Source of the DNA: Gemmatimonadota bacterium
GTDB taxonomy: Bacteria > Gemmatimonadota > Gemmatimonadetes > Longimicrobiales > Gaopeijiaceae
Assembly (NCBI GenBank): GCA_007124095.1
Contig: SLFU01000014.1
Coordinates: 1 to 34,833, forward strand
Direction: 5' to 3'
Length of the DNA: 34,833 nt
In this document: positions 15,817 to 24,464 of the stretch, piece by piece
Layout: each line of letters opens with the position of its first letter
How positions within the stretch are numbered: position 1 is the first letter of the stretch
Notes under the pieces: generated by a model
The model's input: only the letters and a program-made list of their open reading frames with translations
What the model was told of the DNA's origin: nothing
The model's database searches: none
Translations under genes and position numbers: made by a program

Positions 15817-16368
15817 ATGAAGACGCAGTGGCTCATCGCTTTGATGGTGGGGTTCGCCCTCGTCGGCTCCCTCGCCTTCGTGCAGGCCCAGACCAACGGG
15901 TCCGACGATCCCGACTCCGAAGAGGACAGGGGGAGCGAGGTCGGTTCCTCCGGCCAGCCCATTGCCTTCCCTCACGACCGCCACGCTGAGGAGTTCCAGA
16001 TCGACTGCCAGTTCTGCCATTTTTCGGCGGAACGCTCCACCAGCGCCGGGATTCCCCCGGTCTCCACCTGCATGGGTTGCCACACCTTCATCTCTGGATC
16101 GCAGAACCCCGAGGAGGTCGAGCTCCTTCGAGGTTACTGGGAGCGGGAGGAGGCCATTCCCTGGAACCGGATCTACCGGGTTTCGAGTCACGTCCAATTT
16201 CCCCACATGCGCCATGTCTCCGCAGGGGTAGACTGCGCGAGTTGCCACGGGAACGTCGAGGAGATTGGAGTGATCCAGGAAGTCGCCCAGCCACTCACGA
16301 TGGGGTGGTGCCTGAGCTGCCACCTGGAAATGGGCGCTTCAAGGGACTGCACGGTTTGTCACTATTGA
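15817..16368 (+). CDS. actA: Alternative complex III subunit ActA, pentahaem cytochrome c
   Basis: A 183-residue protein with an N-terminal signal anchor (residues 5-24) and five CXXCH haem-binding motifs, at residues 64-68, 85-89, 140-144, 165-169 and 178-182. This number and the FPHDRHAEEF and QFPHMRHVSAGVDC histidine contexts match ActA, the periplasmic pentahaem subunit that carries electrons within alternative complex III. The start is the first methionine before the signal anchor; no strong ribosome-binding site is seen. It heads the act operon, 97 bases before actB. Confidence 0.92.
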   Translation: MKTQWLIALMVGFALVGSLAFVQAQTNGSDDPDSEEDRGSEVGSSGQPIAFPHDRHAEEFQIDCQFCHFSAERSTSAGIPPVSTCMGCHTFISGSQNPEEVELLRGYWEREEAIPWNRIYRVSSHVQFPHMRHVSAGVDCASCHGNVEEIGVIQEVAQPLTMGWCLSCHLEMGASRDCTVCHY

Positions 16369-16465
16369 TCGGCCTCTCGGTCCGGCTCCCCGGGGGGAGT
16401 GCGGGCCATCGGTGTGCTCGGAGGGGACGGTCCCTCCGCCAGATCGGATCTTCACAGGGTAATCC

Positions 16466-19400
16466 ATGAGCGACGGGATCAAACGGCGAGATTTCCTCAA
16501 GGTGCTGGGCGTGAGTGGCGCCGGTGCGGGCCTCGTAGGATGTTCCACCGACAAGGTGGAGAGACTGATCCCCTACGTGACTCCGCCGGAGGAGATCACT
16601 CCGGGCGTGGCGACCTGGTACTCCACCGCGTGTGCGGAATGCCCGGCGGGCTGCGGAGTCTGGGTGAAGACGCGGGAAGGGCGCGCCGTAAAGCTGGAAG
16701 GGAACGCCGACCATCCTGTCTCGCAGGGGGCGCTGTGCGCACGAGGACACTCCGCGCTGCAGGGGGTCTACGATCCGGACCGCCTGGACCAACCCATGCG
16801 ACGAAACGGGGACGCCTTCGAGCCGGTGTCGTGGGACGAGGCCGAGTCTCTCCTGGCCGACGGGCTACGGGCGGCCGGAAACGACGTGCTCCTCGTGAGC
16901 GGCCGAACGGGACCGTCCTTGACTCGCCTCCAGGAGGATCTCATGGAGGCCGTGGGTGGGTCTCGAGTGGAGTACGAAGCCCTCTCGGAGGCTCCCCTGC
17001 GGGAGGCTGCGCGCATGGCCTTCGGCACCGACGCCGTTCCCACCTTCGACTTCGAAGCCGCGGGAATCGTCTTCTCCTTCGGGGCCGATTTCCTGGAATC
17101 CTGGCTCTCGCCCGTGGAGCATGCACGAGGCTTCGCCCGGATGAGTGGGACCGACACCGAGGGAGAGAAGGGCCGGTTCGTCTTCGTGGGCCCCAGGCTC
17201 TCCCTCACGGGCCAGAATGCTGACGAGTGGATCCCGGTGCACGGGGGAAGCGAGGGTCTCGTGGCCCTGGCGATGGCGCATGTCATCGTGCGGGACGAGG
17301 GAGGGGACCCCGGGCCCTACGCCGAGCTCCTCGAGACGTACGACCCTCAAAGTGTGGCCCAGGAAATTGATGTCTCCGCCGAGATACTCGAGCAACTGGC
17401 CCGGCAATTCCTCTCCGAGGGTCCCGGCCTCGCAGTCGGGCCGGGGGTGGCGGGACAGAGTGGAAACGCGACGGCGATCAACCTGGCCGTCCTGATCCTG
17501 AACGCAGTCGCCGGGAGCGTCGGCCAGACGGTCCACCCGGGCCGTAGCCACCTCACCGCGGCCTCCGCGGGCCAGGGCAGCCTCTTCGGCGCCATCGAGT
17601 CGATGTCTCAGGGCGGGGTCCAGGCCCTGATCCTTCACGGCACCAACCCGCAGTATACGCTTCCTCCTGCGGCCGGGTTCGCGGATGCCGTCGGAGCCGT
17701 GGGGTTCACGGTCGCGATCTCCGACCGGATCGACGAGACCGCGGAGCTGGCCGACCTCGTCCTTCCGGCGCAACATCCGCTGGAGAGCTGGGGCGATTCG
17801 AACCCCCGCCCTGGATTGTGGACGATTCAGCAGCCCGCGATGCGGCCCGTGCCTCATTTCGACTCCCGGTCCTCCGGGGACATTCTCCTCGCTCTCGCCC
17901 GCAATCTGGACCATGACCTGGGTGCCGAGACCTTCTACGATTATCTCCGCGCTCGCTGGGACGAACTCCATCAGGAGGCGGGAAGCCCGGGTGAATCCTT
18001 CTCGGCGTTCTGGCGCCAGACCCTCCGCGACGGGCTCGTAGAGGTTTCCGCACCTGAGCCGGCGGCCCCAGCCCTTCAGACCCCCGATCGAGCGCTGACC
18101 TTCGAGCCGGCGCCCCTCGACGGAGAGGGGCTCGCGCTCCTGGTCTACCCTTCGTCCCGCTTCGGAGACGGGAGGGGAGCGAACCGGCCATGGCTCCAGG
18201 AGCTGCCCGATCCGGTCTCCAAGATCGGCTGGCACTCCTGGATCGAGATTCATCCGGAGACGGCCACCGAGCGAGGCTTGCGAAAGGGTGAGATCGTTCG
18301 TGTCACCTCCCCCCACGGGGAGCTCGAGGTTCCCGTATGGACCTACCCCGGGATCCGCCGAGACACCGTGGCACTCGCGATGGGTGGGGGGCACACGCGC
18401 TTCGGACGATATGCGGACGATCAGGGCGTCAACCCGATGACGCTCCTGCCCGCCACCATCGAACAGCCGTCCGGATCCCTGGTCCATCTGGCCACCCGCG
18501 TGGAGATCGATCCGACCGGGCGCGGGCGGCAGCTCTCCACCATCGAGGGGTCCGACCAGCAGTTCAATCGCCCGATCGCGCCCGCGGTGGCCCTCGAGGC
18601 GCTGCGGGCAGGTGAGGAGTTCCAGGACCCCGAGCCCGACCGCCTCCACGAGCTTCAGGCTGTCGGAGGCTTCGTGCCGGTTCCCACAGACGGCGAACCC
18701 GGAGCCTTCCCCCTCGAAGGCGCACGGCACGGGGAATACGATCCCGAAGCGCACGCCCGCTGGGCCATGGCGATCGACCTCGACAAATGCACCGGATGCT
18801 CCGCCTGCGTCACCGCCTGCCAGTCGGAAAACAACATCCCCTGGGTGGGCGAAGAGCAGATGGCAATGGGGCGGAGCCTCGAGTGGATGCGGCTGGAGCG
18901 CTACTACGAGGAGGTCGATGCCGACCAACCGGGCCCGGTGGACATCCGTTTCCTGCCGATGCTCTGTCAGCACTGCGGAAATGCCCCATGTGAGCCCGTG
19001 TGCCCGGTGTACGCGGCCTATCATACCCACGACGGGCTGAACGCCCAGATCTACAATCGGTGCGTGGGGACCCGATACTGTGCGAACAACTGTCCCTACA
19101 AGGTCAGGGTGTTCAACTGGTTCCGTTTCTCGGAGGTCCCCGAGCCGTTGAACTGGCAGTACAACCCGGATGTCACTGTGCGCTCGGAAGGGGTCATGGA
19201 AAAATGCAGCTTCTGTGTCCAGCGCATTCGACAGAGAGAGAACCAGGCGACCCTGGAGGGACGATCGGTTCAAGAGGGAGAGGTCGTCCCTGCCTGTCAA
19301 CAGAGCTGTCCGGCCGAAGCGATCGTCTTCGGAAACATCCGTGATCCGAACTCACGCGTCGCACAGGTCTCCCGAGATCAGCGCACGTATCGTGTGCTGG

Positions 19401-19480
19401 ACGTGCTCATCAACACCCAGCCGGCCGTGAACTATCTGCGCAAGGTCACCTTTCACCCGGTAGAAGATATCCATGTCTGA
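16466..19480 (+). CDS. actB: Alternative complex III subunit ActB, molybdopterin-oxidoreductase-like with ferredoxin domain
   Basis: A 1004-residue fusion. It begins with a Tat signal (KRRDFLKVLG) joined to a lipobox with Cys26. The first two thirds form an MopB-like domain in which I see no cofactor-ligating Cys/Ser/SeCys. The last third is a ferredoxin-like domain with cysteines at 775/778/781/785, 834/837/842/846, 866/872/876 and 914/917/944/948, fifteen in all, fitting three [4Fe-4S] and one [3Fe-4S] clusters. It also keeps a complete N-terminal motif Cys56-x2-Cys59-x3-Cys63-x27-Cys91, a likely extra [4Fe-4S] site that I recall as lost in Bacteroidota homologues. The protein passes electrons from quinol to the haem subunits on the periplasmic face. 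Confidence 0.95.
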   Translation: MSDGIKRRDFLKVLGVSGAGAGLVGCSTDKVERLIPYVTPPEEITPGVATWYSTACAECPAGCGVWVKTREGRAVKLEGNADHPVSQGALCARGHSALQGVYDPDRLDQPMRRNGDAFEPVSWDEAESLLADGLRAAGNDVLLVSGRTGPSLTRLQEDLMEAVGGSRVEYEALSEAPLREAARMAFGTDAVPTFDFEAAGIVFSFGADFLESWLSPVEHARGFARMSGTDTEGEKGRFVFVGPRLSLTGQNADEWIPVHGGSEGLVALAMAHVIVRDEGGDPGPYAELLETYDPQSVAQEIDVSAEILEQLARQFLSEGPGLAVGPGVAGQSGNATAINLAVLILNAVAGSVGQTVHPGRSHLTAASAGQGSLFGAIESMSQGGVQALILHGTNPQYTLPPAAGFADAVGAVGFTVAISDRIDETAELADLVLPAQHPLESWGDSNPRPGLWTIQQPAMRPVPHFDSRSSGDILLALARNLDHDLGAETFYDYLRARWDELHQEAGSPGESFSAFWRQTLRDGLVEVSAPEPAAPALQTPDRALTFEPAPLDGEGLALLVYPSSRFGDGRGANRPWLQELPDPVSKIGWHSWIEIHPETATERGLRKGEIVRVTSPHGELEVPVWTYPGIRRDTVALAMGGGHTRFGRYADDQGVNPMTLLPATIEQPSGSLVHLATRVEIDPTGRGRQLSTIEGSDQQFNRPIAPAVALEALRAGEEFQDPEPDRLHELQAVGGFVPVPTDGEPGAFPLEGARHGEYDPEAHARWAMAIDLDKCTGCSACVTACQSENNIPWVGEEQMAMGRSLEWMRLERYYEEVDADQPGPVDIRFLPMLCQHCGNAPCEPVCPVYAAYHTHDGLNAQIYNRCVGTRYCANNCPYKVRVFNWFRFSEVPEPLNWQYNPDVTVRSEGVMEKCSFCVQRIRQRENQATLEGRSVQEGEVVPACQQSCPAEAIVFGNIRDPNSRVAQVSRDQRTYRVLDVLINTQPAVNYLRKVTFHPVEDIHV

Positions 19481-19535
19481 GGCGTTGCTCGTCGAGACGA
19501 GGACCCCCGGCTCCTCCGGGAACACGAGGTAACGA

Positions 19536-20933
19536 ATGGCGACGGCCACGAAACCCGACGAGAAGGCACGCGAGCGAGGCGCGCAGACCCACCCCGACGT
19601 CACATCGCTGGGTGAGGTCAATGTCGATATCCTCAAGATGCTCTCCCGACCGGGGAAGGGCTGGTGGATCCTGTTCGGGCTCTCTGTAGCCGGGATCGGC
19701 CTCCTCTTCTTCTCCTGGGGAAACCAGCTAATAAACGGGATCGGCCTCACCGGCCTGAACACTCCGGTGGGCTGGGGCGTGTACATCGCCACCTTCGTCT
19801 TCTGGGTCGGTATCGCCCACTCGGGGACGCTGATCTCCGCCGTGCTCTACCTCTTCCGGGCTCGGTGGAGACAGTCGATCTACCGGGCCGCGGAAGCGAT
19901 GACGGTCTTCGCGGTCATGACCGCCGGACTCTTCCCCTTGATCCACCTGGGTCGGGCGTGGCATGCCTACTGGCTCTTTCCCTACCCGAACGAGCGGCTC
20001 CTCTGGCCGAATTTTCGCTCTCCTCTGGTCTGGGACGTCTTCGCGGTCTCGACATACTTCACGGTGTCGTCGCTCTTCTTCCTCCTGGGATTGCTTCCCG
20101 ACATCGCCGCGGCTCGTGACCAGGCCAAACCCGGGACCCTGAGGCATAAGCTCTACCAGGTCACCTCCTTCGGGTGGCGGGGAACCGACCGCCAGTGGCA
20201 CCACTTTGGAAAGGCGTATCTCTACCTTGCAGCGCTCGCCACTCCCCTGGTGCTCTCGGTGCACTCCGTGGTTTCCTGGGACTTCGCGATGTCGATCGTT
20301 CCCGGGTGGCACGCGACGATCTTCGCCCCGTATTTCGTGGCCGGAGCGATCTTCTCGGGCGTGGCCATGGTCATCACCCTCATGGTGCCCATCCGAAAGA
20401 TCTTCGGCCTCGAGAAGTACCTGACCACCAAACATTTCGACGCCCTGGCGAAGCTGTGTCTGGTCACGGGCCTCGTCGTATTCTACGCATACCTGGTCGA
20501 GTTCTTCATGGCGTGGTACTCCGGTGAGGATCCGGAGCGCAGGGTCTTTTGGAACCGGGTGTTCGGGCACTACTGGTGGGCCACGTGGATCATGCTGATC
20601 TGCAACGGATTCATTCCGATCCTCCTCTGGTTCAAGCGGGTCCGCTACTCGATCGCGGCGCTCTTCGTCATCTCGATCTTCATCAACATCGGGATGTGGT
20701 TCGAGCGATTCGTGATCGTGGTGACCTCGCTGTCGCATGAATTCATGCCATTTGCATGGAACACTTACCGGCCCTCGGTCACTGAGATGGGGATCGTGGT
20801 TGGAAGCTTCGCCTGGTTTTCCTTCTGGTTCCTCCTCTTCATCCGGCTTCTGCCGCCCGTGGCGATCGCCGAGATCAAGGAGGTCTTGCCGCCACCCATG
20901 CGTCCCAAGCCGAAAAAGGAGGCCGCCCGATGA
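19536..20933 (+). CDS. actC: Alternative complex III subunit ActC, NrfD-like quinol-binding membrane protein
   Basis: A 465-residue NrfD/PsrC-family membrane protein with about ten transmembrane segments. The N-terminal 45 residues are polar, then GWWILFGLSVAGIGLLFF and WGVYIATFVFWVGIAHSGTLISAVLYL follow, the latter carrying the conserved His and Ser of the quinone site. WDFAMSIVPGWHATIFAPYFVAGA is also conserved. In this complex ActC oxidises menaquinol or ubiquinol and passes electrons to ActB; a proton path has been proposed in the family. It starts 55 bases after actB with an ATG after a short purine stretch. The stop overlaps the actD start (ATGA). Confidence 0.94.
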   Translation: MATATKPDEKARERGAQTHPDVTSLGEVNVDILKMLSRPGKGWWILFGLSVAGIGLLFFSWGNQLINGIGLTGLNTPVGWGVYIATFVFWVGIAHSGTLISAVLYLFRARWRQSIYRAAEAMTVFAVMTAGLFPLIHLGRAWHAYWLFPYPNERLLWPNFRSPLVWDVFAVSTYFTVSSLFFLLGLLPDIAAARDQAKPGTLRHKLYQVTSFGWRGTDRQWHHFGKAYLYLAALATPLVLSVHSVVSWDFAMSIVPGWHATIFAPYFVAGAIFSGVAMVITLMVPIRKIFGLEKYLTTKHFDALAKLCLVTGLVVFYAYLVEFFMAWYSGEDPERRVFWNRVFGHYWWATWIMLICNGFIPILLWFKRVRYSIAALFVISIFINIGMWFERFVIVVTSLSHEFMPFAWNTYRPSVTEMGIVVGSFAWFSFWFLLFIRLLPPVAIAEIKEVLPPPMRPKPKKEAAR

Positions 20934-21460
20934 GCGAAGGTCGCAAGGGGATTCTGGCTTCTTTCGATTATCTCGATTCGGCGGTGGAGACGATCGAGAG
21001 GCTGCGCGCCGAAGGGTTCGAGGAGATCACAGCCTTCGCACCCTTTCCCGAACACAACATCGAGCACGCCCTTGGCTACGGAACCAGCCCGGTTCGGCTG
21101 TTCACCCTCGTAGGTGGTCTCACCGGGGCTGCCACCGGCTTCGCGTTCACGACGTTCACCTCGATGGACTGGCCTCTGGTGACGGGTGGAAAGCCGATCG
21201 TCTCGATTCCGGCGTATACCGTCATAGCCTTCGAGTTGACGATCCTCTTCGGGGTTCTGGCGACGGTTATCGGGGTCTTCTGGAACATGCGCGTTCCCGA
21301 GCTCAAGTCGGAAGTGGTTTATGATCCCGAGCTCTCCGCGGGCAGGTTCGGAGTGTACGTCACCACCTCCGACGACCGCCTGACCACCGTACGCGACATT
21401 ATGGAATCGAATGAGCCGGCTCTCATGGAAGAGGATGCCGAAGGGAGGTCCCATGGCTGA
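20930..21460 (+). CDS. actD: Alternative complex III subunit ActD (DUF3341)
   Basis: A 176-residue protein with a small N-terminal alpha/beta domain (ILASFDYLDSAVETIERLR) and two hydrophobic helices (LVGGLTGAATGFAFTTFTS; VIAFELTILFGVLATVIGVF), then a polar C-terminal part with GRFGVYVTTSDDR. This is the DUF3341 arrangement of ActD, a structural subunit in the membrane. Length is normal for the family. Its ATG overlaps actC's stop, and its last eight bases overlap actE. Confidence 0.93.
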   Translation: MSEGRKGILASFDYLDSAVETIERLRAEGFEEITAFAPFPEHNIEHALGYGTSPVRLFTLVGGLTGAATGFAFTTFTSMDWPLVTGGKPIVSIPAYTVIAFELTILFGVLATVIGVFWNMRVPELKSEVVYDPELSAGRFGVYVTTSDDRLTTVRDIMESNEPALMEEDAEGRSHG

Positions 21461-22094
21461 ACCACGAGGTGCCCGATTGCGAGTCCGCAGCTGGGTCGCG
21501 GTAGTCTTGATAGCGATCACCGGAGCCGGCTGCCACCCCATGGACGATCTCCTTTCCTCGATCTTTGGGCGGAGCATGAGGGATCAGCCCTCCCTAGATC
21601 CGTACGACCAGCCGCTCATGCCGGCGGAAGGCTCCGTGCCCTTCGCGGCGGGCAACTTCCCGTCCAATCCGGAGACCGTTCAGCTTGGTCAGGCCGAGGT
21701 GGGAGAAGTTCCCGCCCCGATCCAGCCGATCCAGCTGCTTCAGCAGGCGCCCGAGGTGATGGAGCTCGAGAACCCGATCGATGTGACGGATCAGTCCCTC
21801 GCCCGAGGAGAGGAGCTCTTCAACCGTGCCTGTACCCCCTGTCACGGGCCCACCGGGGAAGGCGACGGACTCGTGACCGCAGCCGGAATGCCGTCCTTCT
21901 CCCTACTCACCGATCAGGCCCGGGGATACCCGGACGGCTACATCTACTCGATCGTGCGGATTGGCCGGGGCGCGATGCCCTCCCTCGGCCACCAGATTAC
22001 GCATTACGACCGCTGGCACGTGGTAAACTACGTTCGCCAACTCCAGGGCCCTTCGCCTGCCGCATCGACCGCTCAGGACGCCGAGGACCGCTAA
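21453..22094 (+). CDS. actE: Alternative complex III subunit ActE, monohaem cytochrome c lipoprotein
   Basis: A 213-residue lipoprotein: the signal VVLIAITGAGC places the acylated cysteine at residue 27. One haem motif CTPCH lies at residues 127-131, followed by a class I cytochrome c fold with the likely axial methionine in GRGAMPSLGHQ. It hands electrons from the complex to a terminal oxidase or soluble carrier. The start at 21453 has AAGGGAGG four bases upstream and overlaps actD; the longer open frame before it is inside actD. Confidence 0.93.
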   Translation: MAEPRGARLRVRSWVAVVLIAITGAGCHPMDDLLSSIFGRSMRDQPSLDPYDQPLMPAEGSVPFAAGNFPSNPETVQLGQAEVGEVPAPIQPIQLLQQAPEVMELENPIDVTDQSLARGEELFNRACTPCHGPTGEGDGLVTAAGMPSFSLLTDQARGYPDGYIYSIVRIGRGAMPSLGHQITHYDRWHVVNYVRQLQGPSPAASTAQDAEDR

Positions 22095-22097
22095 GAG

Positions 22098-23408
22098 ATG
22101 CACGAGATTCACGTTCCCTCCGACATCCAGGCTCGATACCTGCCCCGAGCCAAGGGCCTTACAGCCCTCTTCGCGGGGCTCGTCGCGGTCGGCACGCTCG
22201 CCTTTGTGGTCCTTTTGGCCACCAACGCCGACCGGGCCTGGCAGGCCTACGTCTCCAACTGGCTCTTCTTCACGAGCGTGGCCCAGGGAGGGATCATCTT
22301 CGCGGCCGTCACGCTCATCGTGAAAGCCAGGTGGAACTGGTCGGTACGGCGCCTCTCCCTGGCCGCCGGAGGATTCCTGCCGATCTCGTTCCTCCTCCTC
22401 CTTCCCATGCTGACCCTCCGCGAGAACTACTTCACGTGGATGCGGTACATGGAGTTCGACCCGATCGTGCAGTTGAAGGCGGCGTACCTCAACATCCCGT
22501 TCCTCATCACACGAAACTTCCTCGGAGCGATCATACTCTTCGGGTTGAGCCTCTTCTTCATCTATCTTGCCCTTCGGCCCGACCTCGGCCCGGAACGGGA
22601 ACGGGATGAAAACGACGACATGGGCCGGCGGCGCTGGCGCGAGCGGCTTACCCAAGGCTGGAGGGGACAGGAGGCGGAGGAGTCCCGGAGCTGGGAAGCG
22701 CTGAAGGTGCTCGCCCCCGCCCTGGTCCTGGTCTACGCGCTCATCATGGGGATCTTTTCGGTGGACTGGGCCATGAGCCTCGAGCCCCATTGGTTCTCCA
22801 CGCTCTTGCCCGCGTGGTTCTCGATGGGCGCCTTCTGGGCGGGGATCGGGTTCACCGCTCTGCTCGCGATCATTCTCAAGCGCGGCTACGCCTACTTCGA
22901 CGAGCAGATGGGTCCCCAGCAGCTCCACGATATGGGAAAACTCTTCTTCGGCTTCTCCATTTTCTGGATGTACCTGTTTTGGTCGCAGTACATCGTGATC
23001 TGGTACGGAAAGCTCCCCTGGGAGCAGGAGTGGATCATCCACCGCTCCGGGGCCGAATGGGGACCGATCTCCCTCCTCGTGATCGTCCTCTGCTTCTTCG
23101 TCCCCTTCGCTGGCCTGATTGGACGCAAGCCCAAGCTGATACCGAATTGGTTCGGTGGGGTGGTTCTTCTGGCACTCCTCGGGCTCTGGCTCGAACGGTT
23201 TATCCTGATCGCACCGTCCCTGCACGAGCCCGGCACGGCCACGATCACCTTGTGGGAACCCCTGATCGCTTTGGGATTCCTCGGCCTGTTCGCCGGGAGC
23301 ACTCGGTGGTTCCTCACCACCTTCCCGGTGATTCAGCTATGGCAGTTCCGCGACGAGCCGGAAATGCTCGAGTCGGAAACCCCGCCCGAGCACCAGGTGG
23401 TAGCCTGA
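22098..23408 (+). CDS. actF: Alternative complex III subunit ActF, second NrfD-like membrane protein
   Basis: A 436-residue membrane protein with about ten transmembrane helices, the second quinol-oxidoreductase-type subunit of the complex. WLFFTSVAQGGIIFAAVTLI, MGIFSVDWAMSLEPHWFS and KLFFGFSIFWMYLFWSQYIVIWYG are characteristic stretches. It begins three bases after the actE stop, with only a weak ribosome-binding site, so it is probably translated by coupling. In many genomes cytochrome oxidase genes follow; here a convergent gene on the other strand ends the operon. Confidence 0.94.
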   Translation: MHEIHVPSDIQARYLPRAKGLTALFAGLVAVGTLAFVVLLATNADRAWQAYVSNWLFFTSVAQGGIIFAAVTLIVKARWNWSVRRLSLAAGGFLPISFLLLLPMLTLRENYFTWMRYMEFDPIVQLKAAYLNIPFLITRNFLGAIILFGLSLFFIYLALRPDLGPERERDENDDMGRRRWRERLTQGWRGQEAEESRSWEALKVLAPALVLVYALIMGIFSVDWAMSLEPHWFSTLLPAWFSMGAFWAGIGFTALLAIILKRGYAYFDEQMGPQQLHDMGKLFFGFSIFWMYLFWSQYIVIWYGKLPWEQEWIIHRSGAEWGPISLLVIVLCFFVPFAGLIGRKPKLIPNWFGGVVLLALLGLWLERFILIAPSLHEPGTATITLWEPLIALGFLGLFAGSTRWFLTTFPVIQLWQFRDEPEMLESETPPEHQVVA

Positions 23409-23443
23409 CGGAACGGCCCTGCGGCGTGTACCGCCCGGGATGA

Positions 23444-23492
23444 GAGAGGCGGGCTCGAATTACTGAGCCCGCCTCTCGCTCAGTAATTCGAG
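23444..23492. terminator. Two overlapping long inverted repeats between actF and the IMPase gene
   Basis: Arms GAGAGGCGGGCTC (23444-23456) and GAGCCCGCCTCTC (23465-23477) form a perfect 13-base stem with an eight-base loop. Overlapping it, CTCGAATTACTGAGC (23454-23468) and GCTCAGTAATTCGAG (23478-23492) form a perfect 15-base stem. The order is A-B-A'-B', so the two stems compete. The site lies between convergent genes and includes the stop codon and last ten codons of the minus-strand gene. A bidirectional terminator is the simplest role, though no T-run follows. Confidence 0.6.
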
Positions 23493-24290
23493 CACCTGTG
23501 CGTGCAGGCGGCCATTCGTCGAGATCCCCGAGCCCCCATGGATGGTCGAGCGCCCGTCCAGATCCGTGAACCTTCCTCCCGCCTCCTCCAGGATCGGGAG
23601 GAAGGGTGCGGCATCCCAGGGTGAAAGGACCGGATCTACCATCACCTCGGCACGACCGGTGGCAACGAGGAGGTGGCCGTATGCATCGCCCCAACCCCTC
23701 ACGAACCCCGCCCGGTCCGCGAGCGACCTCCACCCCGGCCCCACCGAAGAGACCAGAATCCCCTCCGGATCCGTGGTGAGCGCGACGGACCGGGAGAGCG
23801 CAGGCTCGTCGGAGACGGCCGCCGAAACCGGGTTGCCTCCGGCCTTCCTCCACCACCGGCACCCCAGTCCCCGGCCCGCCGCAATGGTCTCCCCCAGAGC
23901 CGGGAAATGGGCGACCCCCAGGACGGGCTCTCCGCCCATCTCCACCCCGATCAGCACCGCGTACAATGGGACCCCGTGCAGGAAGGAACGGGTGCCGTCG
24001 ATCGGATCCAGGATCCATCGGATCGGCTCGGTACCCGCCTCCTCACCATACTCCTCACCCAGAATCGCGTGATTCGGAAAGCGTCCCTGGATGGCTTCCC
24101 GGAGCACGGCTTCGGCCTCCCGGTCGGCCCGAGTGACCGGGCTTCCGTCTCCCTTCGCGTCGGCCGACAGGACGCTCCCGAAGTAGCTGAGAGTGACCCT
24201 CCCGGCTTCGCGTGCGAATTCGGTTGCGTGATCGAGGAGGGGAGCCAAGCTCCCGGGATCTCCCGGATGAAAGTGTTCGTCCGATCTCAC
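23460..24290 (-). CDS. Inositol-monophosphatase-family phosphatase (HisN-like)
   Basis: A 276-residue Mg-dependent phosphatase. The metal-site motifs are GEEYGEE, WILDPIDGTRSFLHG and, near the C-terminus, SPWDAAPFLPILEEAGG. The DPIDGTRSFLHGVPLYAVLIG context resembles histidinol-phosphatase HisN more than CysQ, but substrate remains open. I chose the GTG at 24290 because GGGAG sits just upstream and the product then has the normal family length; an ATG at 24323 would add eleven residues. Its last codons lie in the overlapping inverted repeats at 23454-23492. It follows trmJ after a 174-base gap. Confidence 0.88.
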   Translation of the reverse strand: MRSDEHFHPGDPGSLAPLLDHATEFAREAGRVTLSYFGSVLSADAKGDGSPVTRADREAEAVLREAIQGRFPNHAILGEEYGEEAGTEPIRWILDPIDGTRSFLHGVPLYAVLIGVEMGGEPVLGVAHFPALGETIAAGRGLGCRWWRKAGGNPVSAAVSDEPALSRSVALTTDPEGILVSSVGPGWRSLADRAGFVRGWGDAYGHLLVATGRAEVMVDPVLSPWDAAPFLPILEEAGGRFTDLDGRSTIHGGSGISTNGRLHAQVLELLSERRAQ

Positions 24291-24464
24291 AGCTCTCCCT
24301 TTCCCTGAATGCGCCCACGGCATGTCGTCGTCAACGGCCAGGAGCCGATCCTCGGCCGACTCGATCCCCGGGTGTGGTAAGATCACCGAGCTCACCTGGA
24401 TCCCGGGAGAAACGATTTGGGGAAGATATGGCACGCCGGTCCACCGCAACAACCGCGCAATCCA

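Noticed and set aside
16376-16398. Possible terminator CTCCCC-GG-GGGGAG between actA and actB
   Set aside because: The loop would be two bases, too small for a stable hairpin, and the genes belong to one operon.
16865-19300. A very long open frame on the minus strand (about 811 codons) across actB
   Set aside because: It is antisense to a clearly conserved protein; its translation is rich in Arg, Gly and Pro without domains, as expected for a mirror frame in high-GC DNA.
16466-19480. ActB as an active molybdenum enzyme
   Set aside because: No ligand residue for molybdenum is apparent and the act gene order and fused ferredoxin domain identify it as the complex III subunit.
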